NCBI RefSeq assembly: GCF_018687275.1
Contig: NZ_CP061287.1
Span: 2,167,579 to 2,231,578, forward strand
Reading direction: 5' to 3'
DNA from: Polynucleobacter sp. MWH-Aus1W21
GTDB lineage: Bacteria > Pseudomonadota > Gammaproteobacteria > Burkholderiales > Burkholderiaceae
DNA length: 64,000 bases
Shown here: piece after piece, positions 35,127 through 42,956 of the stretch
How positions within the stretch are numbered: the first letter of the stretch is position 1
Layout: every line of letters begins with the position of its first letter
The notes under the pieces: model-generated
What the model was told of the DNA's origin: nothing
Seen by the model: only the letters and a program-made list of their open reading frames with translations
Databases searched by the model: none
Translations under genes and position numbers: made by a program

Positions 35127-36806
35127 TTAATACTGACTCTTGATACTTCCCTTTTGCGCTAATTGCGGGAACATCTCCGCTGCCAACTCTAAAGCAATCT
35201 TAATGCCTTGTTTTGGCGTAATTGGCCCATTGGGATCTTTTGGCATAGAAGGAGTTGGATAGCCTTCTGCGTGAGAGAACTTCACGACACCTGGAATCAT
35301 TGCTTTAGCCAATCCAGAATATGCCGGTGGTAGATTATTTAACTCTGGCGCTTTGTATTCTGGCACTGGTCGTGCGACTGGAGTAGGCCATGTACTTGGA
35401 TCGCGAGGCGTTGTAAGTGTGAAGCAAGACTCTAACGTTCTCGCGTTCGCATCACGAGCAGTAAATGGTTTTCCTAAATTCCACGCCTTACGTAAACTCG
35501 CAATCATGGAGGTATGGCGAAACTCTTTAGTAAATACTGTCTTCTCAGGAATCCATGGAGAAATCATCACTGCAGGAACGCGATAGCCCGATCTACGGAA
35601 ATCAAACCCTTGCTGACCTTTTGGTACTGATGGGTCTGGAGCTGGCACCAATGGTGGTGCAACATGATCATAGGTCCCGCCTGGCTCATCCCAACCAATA
35701 AACAAAGTCGTATTGAGTACATTCGATCCGGCTTGTGTTGTGCCCATTCCTTTGTATGCGTTGTAGATACGAGTTAAGAATGCCTCGCCACCCAATATGG
35801 ATGAGGGTGGATCAATTGGAAGATCCATGCCCTGAATCAAGGCCCTACCAAATGCTGGATGGTAATCATTGTGAGCGGCAAGCAAGTTGGGCTCAATCAA
35901 ACAAAAATCTGGCAATGTTCCGTTAGCGCAATCTTTTTCATATTCAGAGAACGGAACGATATGCGTTTTGAAATACTTCTTCAAACTCGGCATATTAACA
36001 AGGCCAGTAAATGAAATCGGGTCAGGCTCACATACATAGATCTTCCAAGTTTTTCCGTGGGCTTCTAGGCGATTGAAGATCGTCTCAGCAGTATTCTTAA
36101 ATAAGAAGTTGGTTGACGAGTCATTGACTACAAAGCCTGATGAAGTGGCTGCCGTCCAGAATGAGCGATTAGTAAATGTTTGTGATGGAACTTCTGAGTA
36201 CCAATGATCAAAACAAGAGAAGCCTTTAGCCAAGCCGCTAATCACTGGGATTTGTTCTGGCGTGTAGCCAGTCATGATTTGTGAATACTCTTGATATGTT
36301 GGCTGTCGCCCCATCTCTGCCGTGTAAAAGCTGATGTAGTCAGTCACAAACCCATCCATTGTGGGCCTAACGAGAGATGATTCAGGCGCATTGTATGGGG
36401 CAGACATCTGGCTGGCCATTTTGAAGCGATTACGATCATCCAAGATGTTGTAAAGCTGTGTATTAGTGTGTGGGTGCTCTTCACCAGAATCGGGATTAGG
36501 GCCATCCATGTAGGTAGCCGGACCATATGGCACCCTACCATTTGGTGCAGGATACTGAGCCCATGATGGAACTGGATTGCTTAAGTTCTTGCCAATCACG
36601 CCCTCAAACTTTGGAACTTCACCTGGCGTATAAAGATGTCCGAGAATATTATCAAAAGAGCGGTTCTCAAAGATCACCAAAACCACATGATCCATCGCGT
36701 TCTTTTTAGTGGACTGTGGTGCGGCCAAAGCAGAGTCACCCAGCGCCGCTGAGGCACCCCCAATTGCAGAAGTTTTTAAAAAATTACGGCGTGATTGTTG
36801 AGTCAT
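35127..36806 (-). CDS. Tat-exported phosphoesterase (acid phosphatase/phospholipase C family)
   Basis: A 559-residue enzyme of the alkaline-phosphatase-like phosphoesterase family (PF04185). The twin-arginine signal SRRNFLKTSAIGGASAA starts at residue 5. The metal-binding motif VLVIFENRSFDNILGH has Glu47 and Asn48, and later blocks such as GTYDHVAPP and RVPAVMISPW fit AcpA/phospholipase C types. It likely releases phosphate from organic esters in the periplasm. It stands alone between units C and B, so it forms a single-gene cassette. Confidence 0.87.
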   Translation of the reverse strand: MTQQSRRNFLKTSAIGGASAALGDSALAAPQSTKKNAMDHVVLVIFENRSFDNILGHLYTPGEVPKFEGVIGKNLSNPVPSWAQYPAPNGRVPYGPATYMDGPNPDSGEEHPHTNTQLYNILDDRNRFKMASQMSAPYNAPESSLVRPTMDGFVTDYISFYTAEMGRQPTYQEYSQIMTGYTPEQIPVISGLAKGFSCFDHWYSEVPSQTFTNRSFWTAATSSGFVVNDSSTNFLFKNTAETIFNRLEAHGKTWKIYVCEPDPISFTGLVNMPSLKKYFKTHIVPFSEYEKDCANGTLPDFCLIEPNLLAAHNDYHPAFGRALIQGMDLPIDPPSSILGGEAFLTRIYNAYKGMGTTQAGSNVLNTTLFIGWDEPGGTYDHVAPPLVPAPDPSVPKGQQGFDFRRSGYRVPAVMISPWIPEKTVFTKEFRHTSMIASLRKAWNLGKPFTARDANARTLESCFTLTTPRDPSTWPTPVARPVPEYKAPELNNLPPAYSGLAKAMIPGVVKFSHAEGYPTPSMPKDPNGPITPKQGIKIALELAAEMFPQLAQKGSIKSQY

Positions 36807-36854
36807 ATGTGCTCCATTGATAGGTAGTCAACTTATAGCAGAACTACAAACAAA

Positions 36855-36960
36855 GAACCACCCGAAGGTGGTTTTGGTATCTCTTGGTAGCCCTAGACGA
36901 AATCGAGCCGCCGACACAAAGCTCTTCAATCCCCTGTTCTGTAATCGGCTTCTTCTAACT
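36855..36960 (-). repeat. Array unit C: hairpin terminator plus near-complete pseudo-tRNA-Phe
   Basis: From 36856 to 36940 the sequence aligns without gaps to the tRNA-Phe terminator, the 3' CCA and the tRNA body through the anticodon stem; I count 72 of 85 positions identical to 43957-44041. Anticodon-loop GATTGAA and T-loop CTCGATT are retained, but the D arm and 5' acceptor strand are not recognisable, so no cloverleaf can form. It is a tRNA pseudogene remnant, not a gene. Confidence 0.88.
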
Positions 36961-37004
36961 AAACTCTGTAATACATATTTAACAATTACACCTTTGGGTG
37001 TTTT

Positions 37005-38510
37005 TTATGCAAATAAACGTATCACTGAATTTATATTGTCTACATTCTCTAAATTCCAGAGCATTTTTATGGCCTTATTTGCATTGTCTTTGCCCATGAC
37101 TGCAGTGGTATTGCCTAAAAATTTAGCTTCTAAACTTTGGTCTGACATTGGGTTTGCTACAGTGCCAGTAGCATGTTCAATCTTAGCTTCATAGAATTTA
37201 CCGTCCTTAGTTCGAATAACCGCGGTCGCTTGATCAAGGCGGTAAGAAGAAACTGGGGTTACTTTAACAATTTTGCGCAGCGCCTGCACCCTGGGTTGCT
37301 GGGCTTTCTCATTTGAAAATTGCGCCACACCACCAGCCCGATCAATATAAGAAACAGCCACAGCGTGGTTTGCACTAAATTTAGACATTAAACCTGATCC
37401 GGGAGCATCAACTCCAGTTATGCGGATCACATCAGGATGCACAAAAATTTCTAACACTTCAATTTGTTCTTCGGGCACTTTATATTCTTGGGAAACTTTT
37501 ATTGAGGCATCAATTAAAGGGTGCAAAACTACACCACATGCATATGGTTTATAGCCATTACCGTTGATCATCCATGGAGACCCGAAATTTGCTGTGATTA
37601 ATGGAAGGTCTTGAGTTTTGCTATAGATGCGAGTAAATCCTAAATTTCCTTCTAAAATTTCTGGCGAACTAGTAAAGCCATTTTTTGCCAACATCGATGC
37701 TAAAACACCATGATAGGCAGACTTACCAGCGTGCAAAGACTTGCAATCACTTCCTCGGTTTTGCTGCATACCAGCAGCTTGAGTACAGCCAATTCCTAGT
37801 GCATTTAGGGTTTGGACTGCATTTAGTTTACGAAGTCGAGAAGCGCCCCCTGTTGCTGCAACAGTTCCTAAGGTGCCTGTTAAATGCCACCCTCCGCGAT
37901 GATGTCCAGGCATGCCCTGCCCTACCCGAATGCCCGCCTCAAAAGCGGCCACCAGCGCAGTAATGATCTCCTTGCCAGAAGATTTAGCATGCTCGCCAAT
38001 TGCCAATAAAGCGGGTATCGTTGCAGTACTAGTGTGCAAAATCACGCCTCCCAAATGCGTGTCATCAAAATCTAAAACATGGCCCATCTGGCCATTAGCA
38101 ATGGGGGCATCCAGCATGCTTAATTTAAGGTCTTTATGGCCAAGAACCGTTATTGCTGGTAGTGAGCCCATTTCCTTGAATGAACGGATTAGAATTTTTG
38201 GTGTTGAGTGTTGGCTGCCTGCAATCGCGCATCCTAGCCAATCTAACGCTGCACGCTTTGCCTCGTGAATAGTCTCTGGGGGAAGCTGTTGATATTGAAT
38301 GTCTGAAATAAAACTTGAGATTTGACGTGTGATTCCTAGCCCCGTATTGCCGGCACCATATGATTCAGCTTTATCAGATTTTTGTGGCTCAGCAGAATCG
38401 CCAGATTGCTCCAATGATTTAGCTGAGTGAGCCAATGTTGTATGGCTTGCCATATAGCCGGCGCCCAACAAAAGACCGGCCCCCAATACTTTGCGTCGAT
38501 TCACTTTCAT
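37005..38510 (-). CDS. MmgE/PrpD family protein with Tat signal
   Basis: A protein of about 501 residues. It starts with a twin-arginine signal (NRRKVLGAGLLLGAGYMAS) and a polar linker, then the full MmgE/PrpD fold from about residue 65 (AKRAALDWLGCAIAGS, VLDFDDTHLGGVILHTSTA, GWHLTGTLGTVAATGGASRL, CKSLHAGKSAYHGVLAS). The family includes 2-methylcitrate dehydratase and epimerases, normally cytoplasmic, so export is unusual. The start is the ATG at 38508-38510. It is followed by unit C. Confidence 0.85.
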   Translation of the reverse strand: MKVNRRKVLGAGLLLGAGYMASHTTLAHSAKSLEQSGDSAEPQKSDKAESYGAGNTGLGITRQISSFISDIQYQQLPPETIHEAKRAALDWLGCAIAGSQHSTPKILIRSFKEMGSLPAITVLGHKDLKLSMLDAPIANGQMGHVLDFDDTHLGGVILHTSTATIPALLAIGEHAKSSGKEIITALVAAFEAGIRVGQGMPGHHRGGWHLTGTLGTVAATGGASRLRKLNAVQTLNALGIGCTQAAGMQQNRGSDCKSLHAGKSAYHGVLASMLAKNGFTSSPEILEGNLGFTRIYSKTQDLPLITANFGSPWMINGNGYKPYACGVVLHPLIDASIKVSQEYKVPEEQIEVLEIFVHPDVIRITGVDAPGSGLMSKFSANHAVAVSYIDRAGGVAQFSNEKAQQPRVQALRKIVKVTPVSSYRLDQATAVIRTKDGKFYEAKIEHATGTVANPMSDQSLEAKFLGNTTAVMGKDNANKAIKMLWNLENVDNINSVIRLFA

Positions 38511-38663
38511 TTCTTGCCCCAAAAAAAATATTTTTTAATGACTGCCTGCTTACATCCCGGTAATACTTAATCCTAATCTGTTTTACTCGCTCAGCCAATT
38601 GCCAAGTCTGAATCTAAAGCAATAATGTTTTACCACCTCTGCTGCTGACCCTAAAGATCTTGA

Positions 38664-39230
38664 TTATTTACAGCCTATTGCTGCAGATGCTCTAGTTTCT
38701 CTGGCCTTTTGAGCCATCAATTCGAAACGATCTCTAAGGCCGTTTTTCATAAAGTACTCAGTGACGGTAGAAGGGATTAGCGAATGAGGCTCCACCAGGG
38801 CGTCGTACTTAAATGTTGTGGAATTCTTATCTGGAGTGAGCCTCCAGCTGCCCCTGTATAACTTTGTATCGCCACTAATTTGCTCAAAAGTTACCAAGCG
38901 ATTTGAAGCTTCAGTATATTCAATAGTAGATTTGAGCTCGATTGGGAAAAATAGAATTTGCTCTTCGATGACCCTATAAACCCGGACCTTATTACCAACC
39001 CTAGAAATCACTTTTGACTCGAGTATTCCAGGGATAGTTTTTGCGCTTTCATAGGCAGTAAGGAAGGCAAAGGCACTGCAAATGTTTATTGGAACAGTGT
39101 ACGAGGCATCAATTTGAATACGGCTATCAATTACTCTAGTGTTCACCTGAACATCGTAAGGATTTAGATTCTCTTGTGCGTAGCCCCCAAAAGCTGGGGT
39201 AGCAAGCGTTAAGAATAAAAGCCATTTCAT
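38664..39230 (-). CDS. Exported SRPBCC/START-like protein
   Basis: A protein of about 188 residues beginning at the ATG at 39228-39230, with a signal peptide (MKWLLFLTLATPAFGGYA). The body shows the ligand-binding SRPBCC pattern: an ICSAFAFLTAYESAKTIPGI helix near the start, beta strands, and a long C-terminal helix (NGLRDRFELMAQKARETR). Cys residues near both ends could pair. It probably binds a hydrophobic ligand in the periplasm; the ligand is unknown. It lies after unit D in the direction of transcription. Confidence 0.75.
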   Translation of the reverse strand: MKWLLFLTLATPAFGGYAQENLNPYDVQVNTRVIDSRIQIDASYTVPINICSAFAFLTAYESAKTIPGILESKVISRVGNKVRVYRVIEEQILFFPIELKSTIEYTEASNRLVTFEQISGDTKLYRGSWRLTPDKNSTTFKYDALVEPHSLIPSTVTEYFMKNGLRDRFELMAQKARETRASAAIGCK

Positions 39231-39333
39231 ATACAAATTTTAGGTGCTTATTAGATTTGTCGTTTTAAACGCTATGTCTTCATGGGGTCATGCGAGATTA
39301 ACGGCTACTGACCCTGCCAAACATTCAATGAAA

Positions 39334-39386
39334 AAACCACCCGAAGGTGGTTTTGGTGCCTCTTGGTGACCACAAGCACCAAGAGT
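39334..39386 (-). repeat. Array unit D: hairpin terminator plus palindromic flank
   Basis: The standard hairpin (39334-39354) is preceded on the minus strand by GGTCACCAAGAGGCACCAAAACC, which keeps the CCA end and spacer of the tRNA unit. Inside, CTCTTGGTG (39360-39368) and CACCAAGAG (39377-39385) form a nine-base inverted repeat that the intact tRNA locus lacks. Confidence 0.75.
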
Positions 39387-39400
39387 GGGGTAGGGGGCCG

Positions 39401-40858
39401 TTATTGCCCCATTAATCGCCTCAGCTTTACTGCAAAAGCGGTGTTGTCATCAAACCCCTTGAAGAATTGTGCCCCTGGACCAATGGCTGCAACGGTAATG
39501 GGTGTTGGGGTGTGGCCAGAGCTTCCCCAATAAAAGCCCGTTTGCCTTGCAATTGCTAAAGCAAGGATATTGGATGGCAAATAATTTGAATTAGGATTCA
39601 GTTGCCCTCGGCTCAGAATTCTTTCCCGCAAGTCATCATCTAAAACAAGGCCAGGAAAATTATCTTGCAACAAAACATTCAAATAGGCATTCAAGTCAGA
39701 GCTGCTGGTTGTTTGCTTTGCCTTGGCATTAAACTTTTGTGAAAACTCATTAAGCGACATCGTGTAACGCTCAATGAGCTTGAGCTGCTCGATCTTCACA
39801 TTCAGATAGTTTGCGCTTCCTGCGGGCCCTGAATTTTTACGACCATAAGTGGGGGAAAAGCCACCCGTCTCATGATCTCCAGTAACGATCACCAGGGTAT
39901 CTGGATTACGCTTTTGAAACTCTAGTGCAACTTTTACAGCATCATCAAAAGCCCAAAGATCTCGCATTAAAGCAGCAACATCATTTTGATGGCCAGCAGA
40001 GTCTGTATTTTCATTCTCGACAAACAATACAAACCCTTTGTTGTTACTCTTTTTAGAGTCTTGATTAAGGACTTGAAGTGCCCCCGTCAACATCTGCGAT
40101 AAAGTCGGCGTCTCTTGTGGGTTACGATCAATTTCATAATCTAAATCTTCCTCGGCAAATAGGCCCAAAAGCTTAGGAGACTTGATTTGATTAAGCTGTT
40201 CTGGTGTATTGATGTATTGGTAACCTTTTGCTTGAAAGGCTTCAATCACGTTCTTACCATCTTGACGTTTTCCGCCAGCAACTGTGTTTGGCAGGAAATA
40301 ATTTGAGCCGCCGCCCATCAAGACATCTGGGGCTAGCTCTAGATACTGATTCACGATTAATTCATTGTCTCGCCTAGATTTGGCATGAACACTAAAAGCT
40401 GCTGGACTGGCATCATAGATAGGCGCAGTGCTGAGCAGTCCAATTCTCTTGCCTTTGTCTTTAGCCACCCTCATTATTGTGGGTGGCGTATTGCCATCTG
40501 GTGTAATTGATATGGCACCATTATTTACTTTATAGCCAGTAGACATGGCAGATGCAGCGGCAGCCGAATCTGTTACAAAATAATTTGCCGATTCTGTTTT
40601 CATCAGCTGATAGTGTCCCTTTGCCATTACGACATCAGTTACAGCAAATGATTGTTGTCGAAGCAGCGCACTGGAATAACGACCGAATTCGTATTGACTG
40701 CTGGTTGTCCCATCCGCAAACAAAATAATAATATTTTTCGGGGCTATATCGCTAGCTAATGCTTTATGCCCATGGTTATTTTGGGCAAGTGCGAAATTGG
40801 AAATAGCAATTCCACAAATAACAAGACAGGCGTAAGTGAGCGTTTTTAATTTATTCAT
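39401..40858 (-). CDS. Alkaline phosphatase (PhoA-type)
   Basis: A 485-residue periplasmic phosphatase with a signal peptide (residues 1-25, cleavage near FALAQ). Metal-ligand Asp49 lies in ILFADGTTSS, nucleophile Ser98 in VTDSAAAASAMSTG, and further ligands in ENENTDSAGHQND, VTGDHETGG and SSGHTPTPI. It releases phosphate from monoesters, complementing the phosphoesterase at 35127-36806. It is the sole gene between units E and D, so it behaves like a single-gene cassette. Confidence 0.9.
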   Translation of the reverse strand: MNKLKTLTYACLVICGIAISNFALAQNNHGHKALASDIAPKNIIILFADGTTSSQYEFGRYSSALLRQQSFAVTDVVMAKGHYQLMKTESANYFVTDSAAAASAMSTGYKVNNGAISITPDGNTPPTIMRVAKDKGKRIGLLSTAPIYDASPAAFSVHAKSRRDNELIVNQYLELAPDVLMGGGSNYFLPNTVAGGKRQDGKNVIEAFQAKGYQYINTPEQLNQIKSPKLLGLFAEEDLDYEIDRNPQETPTLSQMLTGALQVLNQDSKKSNNKGFVLFVENENTDSAGHQNDVAALMRDLWAFDDAVKVALEFQKRNPDTLVIVTGDHETGGFSPTYGRKNSGPAGSANYLNVKIEQLKLIERYTMSLNEFSQKFNAKAKQTTSSSDLNAYLNVLLQDNFPGLVLDDDLRERILSRGQLNPNSNYLPSNILALAIARQTGFYWGSSGHTPTPITVAAIGPGAQFFKGFDDNTAFAVKLRRLMGQ

Positions 40859-40888
40859 AGCGCAACTATACCCCTAGCCCCAAATGAA

Positions 40889-40965
40889 AAAACCACCCGA
40901 AGGTGGTTTATAAAATCTTGGTGGCCAGGGCGAAAACGACCGGGGCTTAGGAGCTTTCATCCTTG
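40889..40965 (-). repeat. Array unit E: hairpin terminator plus tRNA-Phe 3' half
   Basis: The hairpin is at 40891-40908. On the minus strand, AAGGATGAAAGCTCCT, CGGTCGTTTTCGCCC and TGGCCACCAAGAT align with the anticodon arm, T arm and acceptor/CCA end of tRNA-Phe. The TGA stop codon of the DUF1398 gene (40957-40959) is the TGA of the anticodon loop. Confidence 0.85.
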
Positions 40966-41355
40966 CGGAAAATGCTCAATATGAACTTCGCCCTGCCGTC
41001 CGAAATAACTCACATGCCTTCCAGTTATCCAAACAATGTATCCGATACAGCCGGCAGACATCGTCAACTTGAGGAACTCAGGATATCTAACCGCATCACT
41101 TTGAGCAGCACGAATAGCTGAAACAACTCCATCCTTATTAAATGAGTTTGGAATTTCAATTGGGGGCATCGCCATGGGAATACTTAGGGCGTCATTGCTT
41201 GATAAATAGTATGTGGTTGATTGATTGCGATAGTCAGCGAAGTAAGACTCAACGCCAACCTCAATTAAGCGACCCAATGCTTCTGGAAAGGTTAGAAGAC
41301 CAGCATGAGATTGATGGGCGCATTTTTCAATAACTTCTTTTGTATTCGGATTCAT
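40957..41355 (-). CDS. DUF1398 family protein
   Basis: A protein of about 132 residues, started at the ATG at 41353-41355 with GAGG upstream. FPEALGRLIEVGVESYFADY, TTYYLSS, IRAAQSDAVRYPEFLK and GRHVSYFGRQGEVHIEHFP match the DUF1398 family well. Function is unknown. It is the only gene between units F and E. Its last codons run directly into the tRNA-derived sequence of unit E, which supplies the stop codon. Confidence 0.87.
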   Translation of the reverse strand: MNPNTKEVIEKCAHQSHAGLLTFPEALGRLIEVGVESYFADYRNQSTTYYLSSNDALSIPMAMPPIEIPNSFNKDGVVSAIRAAQSDAVRYPEFLKLTMSAGCIGYIVWITGRHVSYFGRQGEVHIEHFPQG

Positions 41356-41401
41356 AAGCAACCTCAAATTGATAGCTTGAATTATCTCGCCTCACAAATG
41401 A

Positions 41402-41482
41402 AAAAACCACCCGAAGATGGTTTTAATGTTTCTTGGTGGCCCGGGGCGGAATCGACCAGGACCGAGGAGCTCTTATCCTAGC
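41402..41482 (-). repeat. Array unit F: hairpin terminator plus best-preserved tRNA-Phe 3' half
   Basis: A run of 27 bases (41429-41455) is identical to 43982-44008 at the intact tRNA-Phe, covering the spacer, CCA, acceptor strand and T arm. On the minus strand it continues upstream as TAGGATAAGAGCTCCTCGG, related to the anticodon arm. The hairpin (41404-41424) has one stem mismatch. The TAG stop of the upstream gene (41478-41480) lies in this segment. Confidence 0.92.
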
Positions 41483-41909
41483 TAGCTAGCTTGTGCCACT
41501 TCTGCTTTTCCTCCGGACTCATATTTTCCCATTTGGCTTTACGGGCCTTCATCTCAGCCTGCTCTTCAGGCGTTAATCCATCAAAGAAAGCCTTTCTCTC
41601 GGCTTTCATTCTTTCTTTTTGCTCAGGAGTAATTGATTGCCATTGAGCCTTCATTTTCTCGTGAACCAACTTGCGATCTTCAGGGCTTAAAGCCTTCATT
41701 TGATCGCGCATCTTATGCCAGTATTCTTTACGCTCTTCTGGAGTTGCCTTAAGTAATGCGGCATCAGTTTGTTTCATTTGCTCAAGGCGTTGATCAAATG
41801 TCAGGTTGCTGTTTGCCAAGGGATTAGGTGGTTCAGGTATCGCTGCACCAGCCAAGGAAAATACAGATATGCCAAATAGCAGTCCCACTACAAATTTCTT
41901 AGAACTCAT
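41478..41909 (-). CDS. Exported DUF3106-like helical protein
   Basis: A 143-residue protein with a signal peptide (cleavage near GAAIPEP) and a body of short helical repeats of the kind LSPEDRKLVHEKMKAQW, ITPEQKERMKAERKAF, LTPEEQAEMKARKAKW and MSPEEKQKWHKL. This repeated xSPEExxxxxxxMxxxW pattern is typical of DUF3106 periplasmic proteins of unknown function. It is a single-gene cassette between units G and F, and its TAG stop is within unit F. Confidence 0.82.
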   Translation of the reverse strand: MSSKKFVVGLLFGISVFSLAGAAIPEPPNPLANSNLTFDQRLEQMKQTDAALLKATPEERKEYWHKMRDQMKALSPEDRKLVHEKMKAQWQSITPEQKERMKAERKAFFDGLTPEEQAEMKARKAKWENMSPEEKQKWHKLAS

Positions 41910-41980
41910 AACGCCCCCTCTTGTTGGTTATTCGTCATTCTAGTCCCGACCAATGGATCCTCATCCGTCGGCCAAAATGA

Positions 41981-42040
41981 AAAAACCACCCGAAGGTGGT
42001 TTTAGAGTCTCCTCCAGCCAATAACAATCTCGACATAGAA
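41981..42040 (-). repeat. Array unit G: hairpin terminator plus poorly preserved tRNA flank
   Basis: The hairpin (41983-42003) is identical to the consensus and is followed on the minus strand by TCATTTTGG. The preceding minus-strand sequence TCGAGATTGTTATTGGCTGG, then AGGAGACTCTAAAACC, matches tRNA-Phe only weakly, although it is the unit closest to the intact tRNA. Confidence 0.65.
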
Positions 42041-42101
42041 TTAAAAACAAGCCCCTAATCTAACATCTATTAAGCGCTTCTGTATTGGCGCTTACCCTTG
42101 A

Positions 42102-42407
42102 TTACCAGTATTTAAAAGGCCTCTCGGCATCCACATCTCCGCCTAGGGCCCTCATATTCATATTGCAGTGGGGACATGTAAGGCCATCCCACTCCGACAG
42201 ATGAGCACTAGAGTGGCAACTGGTGCAAACAGGCGGCATACTAATTTCAGTATTAATACTTCCAGGATGAGCAACCGCATAAGAATCAATTGTTGAGCAA
42301 GATTTGCAAACCATTGCCACTTTAGAAGAGTGAAGCCCCACTTCTTTGCCGATGCCGCTAATACATTCAAACTTGCAGGAACGACATACAAATTTATATC
42401 TAGCCAT
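42102..42407 (-). CDS. Zinc-ribbon protein of unknown function
   Basis: A 101-residue protein with four CxxC pairs: FVCRSCKFEC, MVCKSCST, PVCTSCHSS and LTCPHCNMN. They would form two zinc ribbons. There is no signal peptide, so it is cytoplasmic. It is 12 bases downstream of a lipoprotein gene and is the last gene before unit G. I do not recognise a named family. Confidence 0.7.
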   Translation of the reverse strand: MARYKFVCRSCKFECISGIGKEVGLHSSKVAMVCKSCSTIDSYAVAHPGSINTEISMPPVCTSCHSSAHLSEWDGLTCPHCNMNMRALGGDVDAERPFKYW

Positions 42408-42419
42408 AAATCAACCCCA

Positions 42420-42941
42420 TTAATTCTTTTTAGGTTGAAGTGCTAGCTTCTTCATATGAGCATCCTGAATTAGCAATTGCCTTTCTTGATTGGCTACTCC
42501 AATAGTGATCTTTCTGGCTATAAGATCCGCATACACGCCATCAATCTTTTTAAAGAAATCTTCGTAGACCGCTTTCTTTGCGGGGCTTAAGCCCTCCAAA
42601 GCAATGGGTCGACATGAGTTTGCTTCAGCCAGATAATTCGTTAGTGCCTTAGCTTGCTCGTCTGTCAATTTATCCGCGGAGCTAAACAAGGCCTTTGCAT
42701 GAGCATTATTTCTTGTTACAGCAATAACCTGACTATCGACCAATAAAGCATCAGCACTTTGATTTCCGCGAATGATGCAATCATTTAGTCGCTTTGCTAC
42801 AGGGCCTGAATGATCGGGAGCTGGAGCTGTCATTGGTGATGGGGTTTTAGCAAGCTGTACTGGATTATTAGGCGCAACATTTGTCGCACATCCACCTAGG
42901 AAAACAATACCTATCAAACTTAATTTAAATATATTTTTCAT
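42420..42941 (-). CDS. Lipoprotein of unknown function
   Basis: A 173-residue protein with a clear lipobox (IVFLGGCATN, Cys18). The mature part is helical and polar with a Cys in LNDCIIRGN and another in EANSCRPIAL, which could form a disulfide. It lies 15 bases downstream of the Pal-like gene, so both probably belong to one envelope operon. Family not recognised. Confidence 0.7.
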   Translation of the reverse strand: MKNIFKLSLIGIVFLGGCATNVAPNNPVQLAKTPSPMTAPAPDHSGPVAKRLNDCIIRGNQSADALLVDSQVIAVTRNNAHAKALFSSADKLTDEQAKALTNYLAEANSCRPIALEGLSPAKKAVYEDFFKKIDGVYADLIARKITIGVANQERQLLIQDAHMKKLALQPKKN

Positions 42942-42956
42942 TGAGTAGCCTATGGA

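Noticed and set aside
32613..42040. CRISPR array as an explanation of the regularly repeated hairpins
   Set aside because: The spacing is 0.5 to 3 kb with genes between, copies are degenerate, and no cas genes are present.
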